From Diatrype stigma (lineage: Eukaryota; Ascomycota; Sordariomycetes; Xylariales; Diatrypaceae): a DNA stretch of 64,000 nucleotides. Under the pieces are notes generated by a model. It was given only the letters and a program-made list of their open reading frames with translations. It ran no database searches and was not told the DNA's origin. Position 1 is the first letter of the stretch, and every line of letters begins with the position of its first letter. The stretch spans positions 62,001-126,000 of the forward strand of contig JAKJXP020000047.1 of the NCBI GenBank assembly GCA_022225965.2, in the 5' to 3' direction. The position numbers were made by a program, and so were the translations under genes. This document shows, in pieces, positions 10,469-21,008 of the stretch.

Positions 10469-13012
10469 TTATCCCATCATAGATTCGTCAAAACTGTCGT
10501 CGTCTTCAAGACTCTCGATAGCCTCTTTGATTTGTTGGCTTGCCTGTTTTATTGTTAGCGATATAACTAATCCTCGGGGTGGTCAGGGGTAGTCAGGGGG
10601 ACGAACCTTGGGATCTAGGTTCAATGCAATCGTAAAATGCCGGACGGCAGAACCTTTATCATTTAATGTCTTATAGAGCTTCCCCAAAAGGAAGTGCACA
10701 GTGGCCTCGTCAGGGGCAAGATGTTTTAAGATCTCCAGTTCCTTCTGGGCTGCCTCAAGTTGGTTAAGAGCCAACAATGCCCTAGCCTTCTTGTATCGAG
10801 TTTGTGCCGCGTGTGGAGCAAGCTCGGTGGCTTTGCTGAAATATTGAAGGGCCTGGACAATCTGCCGTTGCTTCTCTAAGACATTGCCAATACAGCAAAT
10901 TAGGACAGCATTGGTAGGGTTGATGACGGAAGCTGAGTGGAAGTGCGTGTATGCCTTGTCATAGCTGCCGAGTTTTTCGTAAACGCGGCCAATGCCGTAA
11001 TATGCATTGTAATGACGTCGATCGGCTGATATAGCTTGGCGGTAAGCCGTGAGAGCCTTCTCATATTCTTCATTGGCGACATGTTCGTGGCCTTGTAATG
11101 TGAATGCATATGCAAATTTGGGGTTCAACTGAGTTGCACGTTTGAAACAACGCAGTGCCTGCTCATGGTCTCGAGCCAATGACCAGGCATTCCCCAGGGC
11201 GCACCATGCTTGGGGTGAGTGCCATGACGAATCTACCAGCTCATGGGCGAGGAAAGATAGATCTGTCTCTCGCTTCAAAAACCACAGGATAGTAGAATAC
11301 ACCTCCATGTCTTCGAGACGCGTAGGGGCGAGAATACGCAATCTCCTATAGCACTTCTCGGCATCCACGTACGCCGCCTGTTCATAGTATGCCCGCCCAA
11401 CCTGTGAGAGTACCCACGGGGTCTCCTGGTGTGCGCGAGGCAGAGCATTGTACGCCGTGAGTGCATCAGCGCACTGGTATTGGGATAATGACAAGTATCC
11501 AGCCCCAAACTTCTTTAATAGGTCAAGGAGGTACTTGAGCGTTTCCTCAGTCTTTGCAGAGTCTTGCTCGACTGGCCTTGTAGCCAGGTTCGGCTGTGGG
11601 ATTTCTTTGACTCGAGGTGCTTCTGCGTGATCTACGTCCATGCCGTTCTCCTCCAGAGGTTTTCTGTTTCCGCTGACGGCCCTACCGACATTCGCCCCGC
11701 TGGAGTTAGGCCGTACGATCCTGGAAACTTGGGGCCTAGCCTTTTTGAGTTCGCGGGTCGCAGTTGTTCCCATTGCTGATGCTGCGGAATTCGCCTTCGT
11801 GTTGGTTCTATTGAACATGTTTAACCTCGCGCTTCTCCTTTGGGGCGCTCCAGCTTCTTCCGATTGCGTCCTTGGTTGCACAAGATGTCCCGACACAGTC
11901 CTTTTCCTTTCAATACCAGGGGCGGCTGAAGTAGTGGTTCTCAGCTGCGCTGGATTTGGTTCTGGGTTCATCTCTTCTTGATGCTTGTCCTGCGCTCTCT
12001 GGCTTCTTTTCAGGCCGAGCCGAGACCCCGTCTTAAGGGGCGCATCCGTCATGCCTGAGTCTATAGGTGGAGCATTCCTGGTCCTTCTGTTCGGGGCCTG
12101 CGGAGGCTCGGGCTGATAGCCGAGAGCACGCACGTTACCGTCGTGATTTGATGTAGTCGGCGTCTCCAAAACTTCAGGCTGTCCAAGCGAATCGAGGGTA
12201 GCTGCCATTTTAGAGCGAGCTGCCTGAATCTTAGACATGAAGTCGTTCTCTCCCGATCCTCCCGAGAACATATTATTTCCAAGTGGATCGTTGTTGGCTG
12301 TCGCCCGCTGGGAATCGAAAGGGTCCGCCGTAGCCTCGAGGGGTGCAGAACGAGCGAACGCTTTCTTGGACAGGGGCTCCAAAGGACCAAAACCGTTGGC
12401 CTCTTTTTGGTACGATATAGCTCCAGTGGACTGGTTTTGATTCGCCCCCTCCAGCAGAACATCGTTCAATCTAAATATATTAGAAGTCCTGACACTTACA
12501 CCCATATCACACAGGGACGTGAAAGCATCCCACATGAAGGGGTTGGCCTTCAGAGCCTCTTCAAAACTAAAAATGGCCTTCTTCTTGTCATCGTAAGCTC
12601 GGTATAACTTCCCTAGCAAGCAGCAGATACTGGCCGTATCAGGGTACTGGGCTCTGGTGGTGGCACTATGTTTCCCAAGGTTGACTTTGTTACTCCACAA
12701 TCCCCTAGCTTTCTCAAGCGCAGTTATACCATCTCTATACCGTTCTATTACCAGGCAGGTCTGTGCGAATATGTAGGCGCAGCCGACATTCAGGCCACGA
12801 TATCCGGCGGCTTTGCTGAGTTCGTAGGCCGACCGGTAATCACCGAGTCGAAAGTGGCAGACGGCGAGCAGGTACGCAGAATCGCTGGACCGGGGATCGT
12901 GAGCAGCTAATCTCTCAGCGAAGAAAAGTGCATTGTCGTAAGATAAATTGTCGAGGTGGTAGTAGACGATCTGTCTAAGTTGGCCGGTGACGGCCGTACT
13001 ATTCGGGGCCAT
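10469..13012 (-). CDS. CDC27: Anaphase-promoting complex subunit CDC27 (APC3)
   Basis: Two exons, 10607-13012 and 10469-10543, with a 63-bp phase-0 intron (GTTCGT donor, AACAG acceptor), give 826 residues. The last exon adds ASQQIKEAIESLEDDDSFDE and a short tail ending MMG; unspliced reading would end in VRPPDYP. The protein is the TPR scaffold of the APC/C ubiquitin ligase that binds the Ile-Arg tail of Cdc20/Cdh1 activators. The N-terminal TPR block (about 1-190) contains YDNALFFAERL, AYLLAVCHFRLGDYRSAYEL and the dimerisation region. Residues 200-480 are disordered and rich in Ser, Thr and Pro. Residues 490-800 hold the C-terminal TPR superhelix, with repeats such as WCALGNAWSLARDHEQALRC and AYYGIGRVYEKLGSYDKAY. 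It corresponds to A. nidulans BimA and S. pombe Nuc2. Confidence 0.96.
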
Positions 13013-13638
13013 GATGCGCGAACAATGGACATATATCGTTGAGAATATTGGCGGGCAACGCTATTGAAGGCTGGCCATGGAGGATCGCTTCGATAACTGG
13101 CTGTGATTCTGCGAAGGTATGGGCACAGGGAGTGCCGAACAGGTCGTCTCGAAAACCAGATACAAAAGATGGGGCAGTCGGGGGAATATACTGGAGTAGG
13201 CACCAAGGGAGGTGTAGGTAATCTCGAAGTCAAAGCTCGCGCTTGGTCTTGGCGTGTGAACTTTGGAGTTGAGCAGGAAACTCAATCAAGTACTTCGTAC
13301 GTAGGTAGGTACCTATAATCGATTGTGCGGGTGTATCTCACGTGGGAATGCAGTGATTAGAATTACTGAGGAGAAGATCTATCTTGGAACTCGGATCATG
13401 GAGATGAGGATCGGGATAATAGGAGGTCGTGTGAAGCCGAAAAACTGCCTGGGAGAACGAAAGAAGCGAAATGTTCAATAGGTTGATCGTAATTGCCCCG
13501 TCGAACGAGCATGTCTGGCGAACTCTGGCGGACGGGGAAACGAATCGGCGTCGAGGCAGGAAGGATTGGTGAGTGGAAGCCTTCGGGTCAACGACGATGC
13601 ATAGGGAGGCAGGCTGGCACTGGCAGACTTGCCGACTG

Positions 13639-13666
13639 GGTGGTGGTGGTGGTGGTGGTGGTGGTG
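13639..13666 (+). repeat. (GGT)9 microsatellite
   Basis: Nine uninterrupted GGT/TGG units in the CDC27/SND2 intergenic region. They produce a spurious polyproline or polyvaline open frame. Confidence 0.95.
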
Positions 13667-13771
13667 AATACCCGGGTGGTATAGTAGGGAGATGAACGCC
13701 TAGTGGGTGAATGAGATGCAGATGATGCACTCCAGCACTCAGTTCATCCCGGTTCACTGCCTAGGTAGGTA

Positions 13772-13809
13772 AGTGGTGAGTGGTGAGTGGTAAGTGGTAA
13801 GTGGTAAGT
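13772..13809 (+). repeat. 7-bp tandem repeat AGTGGTR
   Basis: About five copies of a 7-bp unit, AGTGGTG in the first copies and AGTGGTA in the last ones, next to TAGGTAGGTA. Confidence 0.9.
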
Positions 13810-14507
13810 ACGAAGTATCAGAGATAGGAAATCTGCCAAACGTCGTCCCTGCAACCCCCCGGATGTCGTCAACTTCGAGCGATCGCGACGGTGGGATATT
13901 TCAAGCAGGTGTTCCCTAGTTCAACCTTCACAGAGTCCAAGCTTCCTGGCTTCTTCCTCGCGACTTGGGATCAATTGTTATGGTGGATGAGTGGCTAGCG
14001 GGAGGTCGACGGGGTTGATTGGCTACGCGCCGCCTAAAAGACGGACCCACCCAGCCTGGCAGAGCAACAATCTCTTGATCAGAAGAGGTTTGACACCCCC
14101 AAGGCGCCTAACGCCACCCACCATCCCACTACCTAGGTGCGTAGGTAACATATACATACAATACATACATAACGTAGTGTATACCGAAGTATTGTACATA
14201 CCACATACCAGCCACTCCAGCTCCCTATCTCAGGGCCTCAGGCTCGGTGGGGAGGGGCTGACATCTGGCGTTTATTAGTTCAGCCTCACCAAACCAGCCT
14301 TTCTTGACACCTCGCTAACCTTCCATCCCCATCGTACCTGACTCTCACTTCATACTTCATACCTACCATCTGGAGAGCTGGCATTGGGTGGCATTCCCCA
14401 TCCGCTACACCAGATTCCCATTCTCCTAATTGTCCTACCTATATCACACCTGCCCGCCAGTCAATCAGCCATTTAACGTGTCTAAAACAGACAGCCCAGT
14501 CATAAAC

Positions 14508-14993
14508 ATGGCGCAGAAAGCACGCAAGGATACGGCGAAATCCAATGCAGCCGCCCTGAAGAACCTTCATGTTGGGACCCTCATAGTCAACACCTTGTTT
14601 GTGTTGTTCACTCTTCTTTTCAAGAAGAGGTCAATGGTACTATACGTCGTCCTCTCAATCCCAAGTTTCATCTGCGAATATGTCTTGGAGAAATCAGGAC
14701 GTCCCAGATATGACCCCAACACGAAGGCCTTGAAATCTGCAGGTGAAGACCTATCTGCTCCAGGCCTCACGGACTACATGTTCGATGTCATCTGGGTCAC
14801 CTGGGCATCGGTTGTTCTCGTCATCTTATTCGGCAACTGGGGGTGGCTGTTGTGGAGTGTAGTTCCAGCTTTTGGCATCTTCAAAGGATATGGTCTTCTA
14901 GGAGCAGCTCGTGGAATGGCAGGTATGCAGCAACCGCAGCAAGAAAATGCCGCCCCAGCAGCAGGAAACAGAAAGCAAAGACGGGCAGCTTAG
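14508..14993 (+). CDS. SND2: SND2 / TMEM208-family ER membrane protein
   Basis: A single exon of 161 residues. The start is the ATG of MAQKARKDTAKSN, which matches the family N-terminus; the open frame continues upstream but has no conserved sequence there. The family (TMEM208/SND2, formerly DUF788) acts in the SRP-independent route that delivers proteins with internal or C-terminal signals to the ER. Visible features are a short polar N-terminus and hydrophobic segments at about residues 24-38 and 42-58 (LIVNTLFVLFTLLF, VLYVVLSIPSFICEYVL). A third stretch is VIWVTWASVVLVILFG, followed by WGWLLWSVVPAFGIFKGYGL. The tail is polar and basic, ending GNRKQRRAA. It is divergent from CDC27 and only 162 bp from the convergent NGI1 stop codon. 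Confidence 0.88.
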   Translation: MAQKARKDTAKSNAAALKNLHVGTLIVNTLFVLFTLLFKKRSMVLYVVLSIPSFICEYVLEKSGRPRYDPNTKALKSAGEDLSAPGLTDYMFDVIWVTWASVVLVILFGNWGWLLWSVVPAFGIFKGYGLLGAARGMAGMQQPQQENAAPAAGNRKQRRAA

Positions 14994-15155
14994 GAGGGAG
15001 AACGAGAATGGTTTTCCGGAATGGCACCGCCACAGCTCACTACTACATTTGTGTCTCCCTCTCCTCCCAGAATCTCTGCTGGCACGAACAGAGTCAATCT
15101 ATATTCCATATTCTCTTGAATTGGATGTCAGTCTGTCATAGCTCAGCTCTTTGGT

Positions 15156-15868
15156 CTATCTATGGCAGTCTAGTTCTTTGGTCCACTCTTCGAGGATATC
15201 TTTATCGACATCCCTTACAATGACATGAACATGTTCAAGAGCTCTTACGCTCTGCAGTGCGACCCAATTCTTGAACCATAAGACCTTGTCACCTCCGCCC
15301 GGCCCGAGCCTCTGCACAAAAAACCTGTCAATGAAGTCGGAGACTACCTGCCGGCTTCCTGGAGTCAAATCGCCCCTCTGGTTGTCGGTCTCGATAGGAG
15401 TACGGGACCAAACAACAATATGAACCATGTCAGGTGTCATCCCGTAGGGCCAGTCGTTGAGCAGTACTCGGTAGTCAGAAGGATCTGCGAAGGGGACTGG
15501 AGAAGCTGGCTTGAAAGGCGGTGTGCCCCAGGACTTAGGCAAACGATGGGCAATCAAGTAATTGGTCATTGAACCATATTGCTTTTTGGTCTCTGCCGTC
15601 CATTGCATATATCTCCTCAGGTCTGATGGCTTCCGCTTCAATGTAGAAAGGTTGTTCTCAGCTAGGGGAGCTGGTGAGCCGCGAGACAAACAAGACATTC
15701 ACCAATAATATGAATAGCGTGCATACCAATGACCTTGCTCATGTCATTCCAGTCGTGGTAATGAAACTCCTCGTCTGTTAGGGACAGAACCCATTTATCC
15801 ACATCCGTCAGAGGAAACGGTGGGTCTGCGGGAGGAGTCTGGGTTGGTTCGGTTGGAATATCCCCCAT
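15156..15868 (-). CDS. N-acetylglucosamine-induced protein 1-like (DUF3605)
   Basis: Two exons, 15727-15868 and 15156-15670, with a 56-bp intron that splits an Ala codon (SKVI-A-PLAENN), give 218 residues. The sequence fits the DUF3605 family, whose Candida member was named for induction by N-acetylglucosamine; no biochemical activity is established. Conserved blocks seen are FPLTDVDKWVLSLTDEEFH, LKRKPSDLRRYMQWTAETK, YGSMTNYLIAHRLP, LLNDWPYGMTPDMVHIVVWS, LWFKNWVALQSVRALEHVHV and a final acidic DVDKDILEEWTKEL. No signal peptide or membrane segment is present, so it is probably cytosolic. It is convergent with SND2 and divergent from CBR1. Confidence 0.88.
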
Positions 15869-16738
15869 TGTCACCCAACAATTTCTGGTTTGCAAATCTA
15901 CTCAGAGCCAGCAAAGACCGTTGCGATAAATGACAAGAAGGATTTGATCTCAAGATGAAGCCAGAATGCAACATGCTGGCAAATATACCAGTACGGCAAG
16001 TGCCGAGCCGAATGCATGACAGCTTAGCTTAGGTATACGGTAATGCCGTACCAAACTCAATTACTGAATATACATTCCCGCACCTCCCGACCTAGCCCCA
16101 TTAAGCAAATCAAGCTCTCCACTTTTCAACACAATCCCTCAACACTTCCCGTGAGGGATGGGTCGGCTTACCTTGGTGTTGGTATGCTTTTCTATAAACT
16201 AGTCATCACCGTAGGCTATGGGAAGGAACTACTTCCGCATAATGACAATGTGGTTAAGAAGGATAATATAATAAATGGCAAGAGCTTTGAAGACTGATGC
16301 GTCAACTAGAACTGTAGCCTTTAGTCTTAAAGTTCGGGTGGCCCCGAGTAGCTGGGCTAAGGCTGAGCGAAGCAGCGATTGGCATAATCTGGTCTGGTTG
16401 AACAAGATTACCACATGCGGTTAAGGATCTTATCTTATCTTTTCCAACCGCAACCTCATCGAAGCAGCAAAATCCCGTCTGAGTCTCCGGCACCGGGGAT
16501 TTATACCCCATGCCCATGCACAAAAACTGGGGTTCTTGTTTTAGTCCATAAGAACATTCGATCCCCAGTTTTGCCAAAAGCTCACATCTGTCTATTTCAA
16601 CTCCAACCCTCCGTCGTCAACAGCTCTAGGCGTGGCATTTGTAAATGCTATCTAGGGAGAGGTAAATTCTAAGACAGCTTTGTTTCGATTGTCCACCGAG
16701 GCTGCCAACCGGGACCTTCCCTACCTTCGGCCGCCAAC
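15869..16738. promoter_or_regulatory. Divergent region NGI1-like / CBR1
   Basis: These 870 bp between divergent start codons include a GATAAGATAAGATCC-type cluster at about 16427-16440 (reverse strand), consistent with GATA-factor sites. That is inference from sequence only. No gene was seen. Confidence 0.4.
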
Positions 16739-17845
16739 ATGAGCCAGCCCTCTTTAGCCTCGCGGCAGTATATCGATGGGATATATATCCCAGCCGGCCT
16801 TCTCGTGGTCGGCACTTACATCCTCAAGAAGGATTGGGCGCCTTATGCTGTTTTGCTCGCCCTTGCTCTAGGCGCGTGGAAGTTCATAAGCTCTCGTAAG
16901 TTTTACCTCGCCCCGTCTCAGACCAACAGACTTGGCTAACATGCACTCCTCTAGAACCCAAGAAGGTCCTCAAGCCAGATGTCTTCCAAGAATTCGAGCT
17001 CAAGGAGAAGACGGTCATCTCCCACAACGTCGCCATGTTAGTTCTTCGTCCGGCCATATCTGTCTATATGTGTAGCCTTCCTAACGTATCTTCACAGCTA
17101 TCGGTTCGCTCTACCTTCGCCGACGTCCATCCTCGGTCTTCCCATCGGTCAGCATATCTCGATTGGCGCGAACCTCAAGCAACCTGATGGCACAACGAAG
17201 GAAATCGTCCGGTCGTACACTCCTATCTCGGGCGATCACCAGCCTGGTTATATCGACCTTCTCATCAAGTCCTACCCTACCGGAAACATCTCCAAGCACA
17301 TGGCTTCGCTAGCCGTTGGCCAAAGCATTCGCGTCAAAGGCCCCAAGGGCGCTTTTGTCTACACTCCTAACATGGTGCGCCACTTTGGTATGGTTGCTGG
17401 AGGTACGGGTATCACCCCCATGCTCCAGGTTGTGCGGGCCATCATCCGAGGACGAAAGGCAGGCGACAAGACCCAGGTTGATTTGATCTTTGCGAACGTC
17501 TCTGAGTCCGACATTCTCTTGAAGGAGGATCTCGATGCGCTAGCCAAGGAGGATTCCGGCTTCCGAGTACACTATGTTCTCGACAAGCCGCCTGAGGGCT
17601 GGACTGGCGGTGTTGGATATGTTACCCCTGAAATGGTCACCGTAGGTCTCCCTATCAAAACCCGGGCTTGCGTACGCGAACTAACACGGTCACAGAAATG
17701 GCTGCCAAAGCCCGCCGATGACGTCAAGATCCTGCTCTGCGGCCCACCGCCCATGATCAGCGGGCTGAAGAAGTCAGCTGAGGCTCTTGGCTTCAAGAAG
17801 GCTCGGCCGGTCAGTAAGTTGGAAGATCAAGTCTTCGCCTTTTAG
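16739..17845 (+). CDS. CBR1: NADH-cytochrome b5 reductase 1
   Basis: Four exons, 16739-16895, 16955-17036, 17098-17641 and 17696-17845, give 310 residues. Introns are 59, 61 and 54 bp. The last is a multiple of three with no stop, but has a GTAGGT donor, CTAAC branch and CACAG acceptor, and its removal joins EMVT to KWLPKP as in the family. The enzyme transfers electrons from NADH through FAD to cytochrome b5 for sterol and fatty-acid desaturation on the outer mitochondrial or ER membrane. An N-terminal membrane anchor covers about residues 17-50. The FAD motif RSYTPIS is at 118-124, with GNISKHM following. The NADH motifs are GGTGITP (181-187) and CGPPPM (276-281). The C-terminus [10 protein letters not shown] is the usual one. 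Confidence 0.95.
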
Positions 17846-18429
17846 TCGAAGCCGTCCGCTTTACGCTCGATGCTGCTCTGGGGTGGGGCTATCACACTAT
17901 ATATCTGCCCACCACGATACGAAACAACAGCCTCATCTGCGATATATATATTTGGATGGTTATAAAGGTCTTCCGAGTTGTCTTCCTCATTAGCGGAAAG
18001 CGAAGGTGTTCAGACTGGGGATTTACACGCAAGAGAACCCTCGGCCATATCGCCAGGCAATCCAAGGATAGCCTGATTTAGACTACTTGTAATTACGCAA
18101 TGGATTTGAGAATTGTAATGAATGGATGCTCTACCTAGACTAGACCTGTCTCGCCGTGGCGTTGTTTGGACCGGAGTTGTTTCGGTATTTGCATCCGAAA
18201 CCGCAGCTCAGAGGTCCATTCGACAACGTCTAGTCTCTCAATACCCGTCGATCACGATATATCATGTGACTTGCGTGCGTTCTTGGATCAATACCCAATT
18301 CGTCGACGGTTTAATTCTCGTTTGAAACGGGCGAACAACTCATGGGCATTGGTTCGAGGAGATTCTAAAGTATGGAGCTATTGTGATAAGTGATATGGGG
18401 AAATGTCATTCCTTATTACGCCGACCATT

Positions 18430-18528
18430 GTACCGCTTGGGTCGGAAATGGCATACATAGTACGAGACTGCTTATATGAACAATTTCGCCGTACTATGTA
18501 AGGACCCAAGCCATACTATGCGCGGTAC
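18430..18528. repeat. Imperfect inverted repeat (hairpin-forming)
   Basis: The left arm carries GTACCGCTTGGGTC (18430-18443) and TACATAGTACG (18454-18464). The right arm carries their complements as CGTACTATGTA (18490-18500), GACCCAAGC (18503-18511) and GCGGTAC (18522-18528). The order mirrors the left arm, with small unpaired insertions, around a 25-nt loop. Confidence 0.75.
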
Positions 18529-20603
18529 CTCAAGGAAGGGATTAGATACGCATGGCATGGTCTAGAACCGTGCCAGGTATTCTGTGCAGGCTACATTGTA
18601 CCTACACAGCACTGCGCAGCCAAGCCCATCCGAGCTTTAAGGCTGAAGACCCCATTCCGGCTTACTTGTTCCAGTCCCGGATCACATGTTGTAGTTACAT
18701 AGGTAGGTATATATCGACCAGATGACAGGAGATCGCACTCCCGAATGCAACGGCACGGCGGCAGCGTCGTTGAGCTCTCCCAAGAGGTGGTCACCACGGT
18801 GCAGGTGGTGCGGTCATTTATATTATATGGGTCGAGTGTGACAATACAGCAATATCAGCATGTGAAATGTATGCCGTATCGACGACTTAATCGATCTCGT
18901 GGAACCGTTCAACTAGGAAGATTGGTAGAAGGCACGCTGCTTCCTCGACCGGTAGGCGAGCAGGTGAGAGCAGACCGAGAGGGTTACCGTTTCTGGTAAT
19001 TCCCCAGTTTCCGCGATTGGACGAGCTGCGAGCTGTCAGGCCGAATTCGAAGATTCGCTCTACTTAGTATAAGTTGGAGCCCGGGATGCCTAAAACCTGG
19101 GGCAGCTGTCCATTGGTCAATTGACCAATCGAGGTCCCGTTGGAATTGCAACTTGTCGACCAACGTCTTACAAGATCTGGGCATCATCCTTAGGTAGGCA
19201 CTATATAACTTACACACACATGCGTACATACATACATGGAGTATATTGATCGGTGCCAGATTCGACTACATGCATACCTACCTAGGCACAACTGGCATGC
19301 TACATTCAAGGACATGTTGGAAGATACCTCTGTTGGGCAGGTATCTGTAGGTATCGTGATACCTACTGAGGAGTTGCGCTGCAACCTTGACCAGAATACG
19401 TCACTGATAGGGAATAGTTAGGTATGTGGCTAGAGAGGGGTGAGGGGCACGTTGGCATACAGGCATACCTACCTATAGGGGGGCTACTGTAGTTGGAGGT
19501 AGGGAATAGGCGTGGTTCGGCAACCACAGATATCCGAAGTGGTATCCCGAAAGCCGGAGCGACAGGGTAGAATACCGAAGGTGCTAAACTTCCAAGGTTG
19601 TGTTACGGTAATGACATGTCAATTGATGTGCAATTCGATCTTGTAGTTGACTAATTCGGAGATGGACAATGGTCGACAAAAAAGAACGGATAATATTCTG
19701 GTGTGGCTGTGTGGACAGGTTCCAATCGCCCAGACGTGCCAGATCGCTATAAGCTTTTACCAGGTTATCGGTGCAGCTGGCCAGTCAATTGACACCATCC
19801 CATCCCATCTCCCTCTTGTCGGGAGAGGCTCCTACACACCACGTATACCTCCCGCGGTCTCTATATTCACATCCCTATGTCTCGTTTGGATTGCTCCCTA
19901 CCCGCCAGTCTCCAATTCGCTATAGTGACACCTTTCACACAACACCCAATGTCTAGTGCAACGCTTGCTCTCCTCTTGACCATGCCTATATACGTCCCTA
20001 TATATGCCACCCAATAACCCCCGATAAGGATACTCCCGTGTCTCGTGCCTCGTGCCTCGTACCTGGACCATGGATGCTAGCACTGAGTAGAGGAAGCCGA
20101 AGCCGAACAAGTCCACATCCAATGTAGCTTATTTCCCCACATCAGCAAGTCGGACCCAGCGCCTCGTATCGATCCAGTACATACATACCTACATACCTAT
20201 GATGTATGTATGTAGGTGAGGTAAGGTAGCTACCTAAACTACCCAAACTACCTAAACTACCTACACATACCTAGCACCTATAGTTCTCAGGAAGATCCCG
20301 ATAACCAGTAGTCACCATACCTGCCTGCCTAGGTAGGTACTAGTTACTGCCTGCCGTTAAGCTTTGCGCTAGATGCTGCTTAACTAATAGCTGTAGTAGC
20401 GGTAGCAAACTAAAAGACCGGCACAGCGCAGTTAACGGATTGCGCGGCATTACAGCTTTACAGCTGTCCATTGTCCTCGATCTGCAAGATTTTCCTCCCC
20501 TCTTCTAGTCAAATTCTAACTAGTAGTCGACTTGGAAGCTGAGCCAGGACAGGACTATGACCAACCAGTCCGGCCAGCAGTAGAGGAAGAGAAAGAGCAA
20601 AGC

Positions 20604-20646
20604 AGATCAGAGCAGAGCAGAGCAGAGCAGGATACAGCAGAGCAAA
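20604..20646 (+). repeat. AGAGC tandem repeat
   Basis: Pentanucleotide AGAGC/CAGAG units, at least four exact copies at 20609-20630 and degenerate copies on either side. Confidence 0.9.
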
Positions 20647-20663
20647 GCTGATATCATCACGAT

Positions 20664-20708
20664 ATACTCCATACTCCATACTCCATACCCCCATACCCCA
20701 TACTCCCT
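20664..20708 (+). repeat. ATACTCC tandem repeat
   Basis: Three exact 7-bp ATACTCC units followed by three variants with extra C residues. Confidence 0.9.
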
Positions 20709-21008
20709 ACTTCTGCTTCCTGCCACCTAAACCCATTACACAGTAATCTGCGCCGTCCTTGCCTGCTGGTTGTCCGTCTGCCCTGTCCGGCCCTGCCCTG
20801 TCTTGCACGGAGATCTGGTTTGCGCTGGCCTGCCCGTCACACGGAAGACCTTGCATAGTCGGGAACTTACTACTTGATACGCATTGCCAGAACTTCCGCA
20901 TGTTGTCCACACAAACAATGTGTGCGCTTTGTTCATTGGCCGCTTTCGAATGATCAGCTAGTCGCCCGTTGTATACATGCGCGTGCGGGCGCGTTGATGA
21001 TCGGCACA

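Larger units (their letters stand above)
13013..14507. promoter_or_regulatory. Divergent region CDC27 / SND2
   Basis: This 1.5-kb region between divergent start codons contains two tandem repeats (listed separately) and several TACCTA/TACATA motifs (13305-13315, 14130-14215). No gene was recognised in it. Confidence 0.5.
17846..21008. other. 3.1-kb intergenic region CBR1 to unknown gene
   Basis: No gene could be supported. The region holds an imperfect inverted repeat at 18430-18528, dense TACCTA/TAGGTA motifs (18699-18710, 19270-19285, 19460-19480, 20180-20340), and two tandem repeats at 20604-20646 and 20664-20708 just upstream of the 21009 gene. All open frames are short and contradictory on the two strands. 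Confidence 0.5.
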
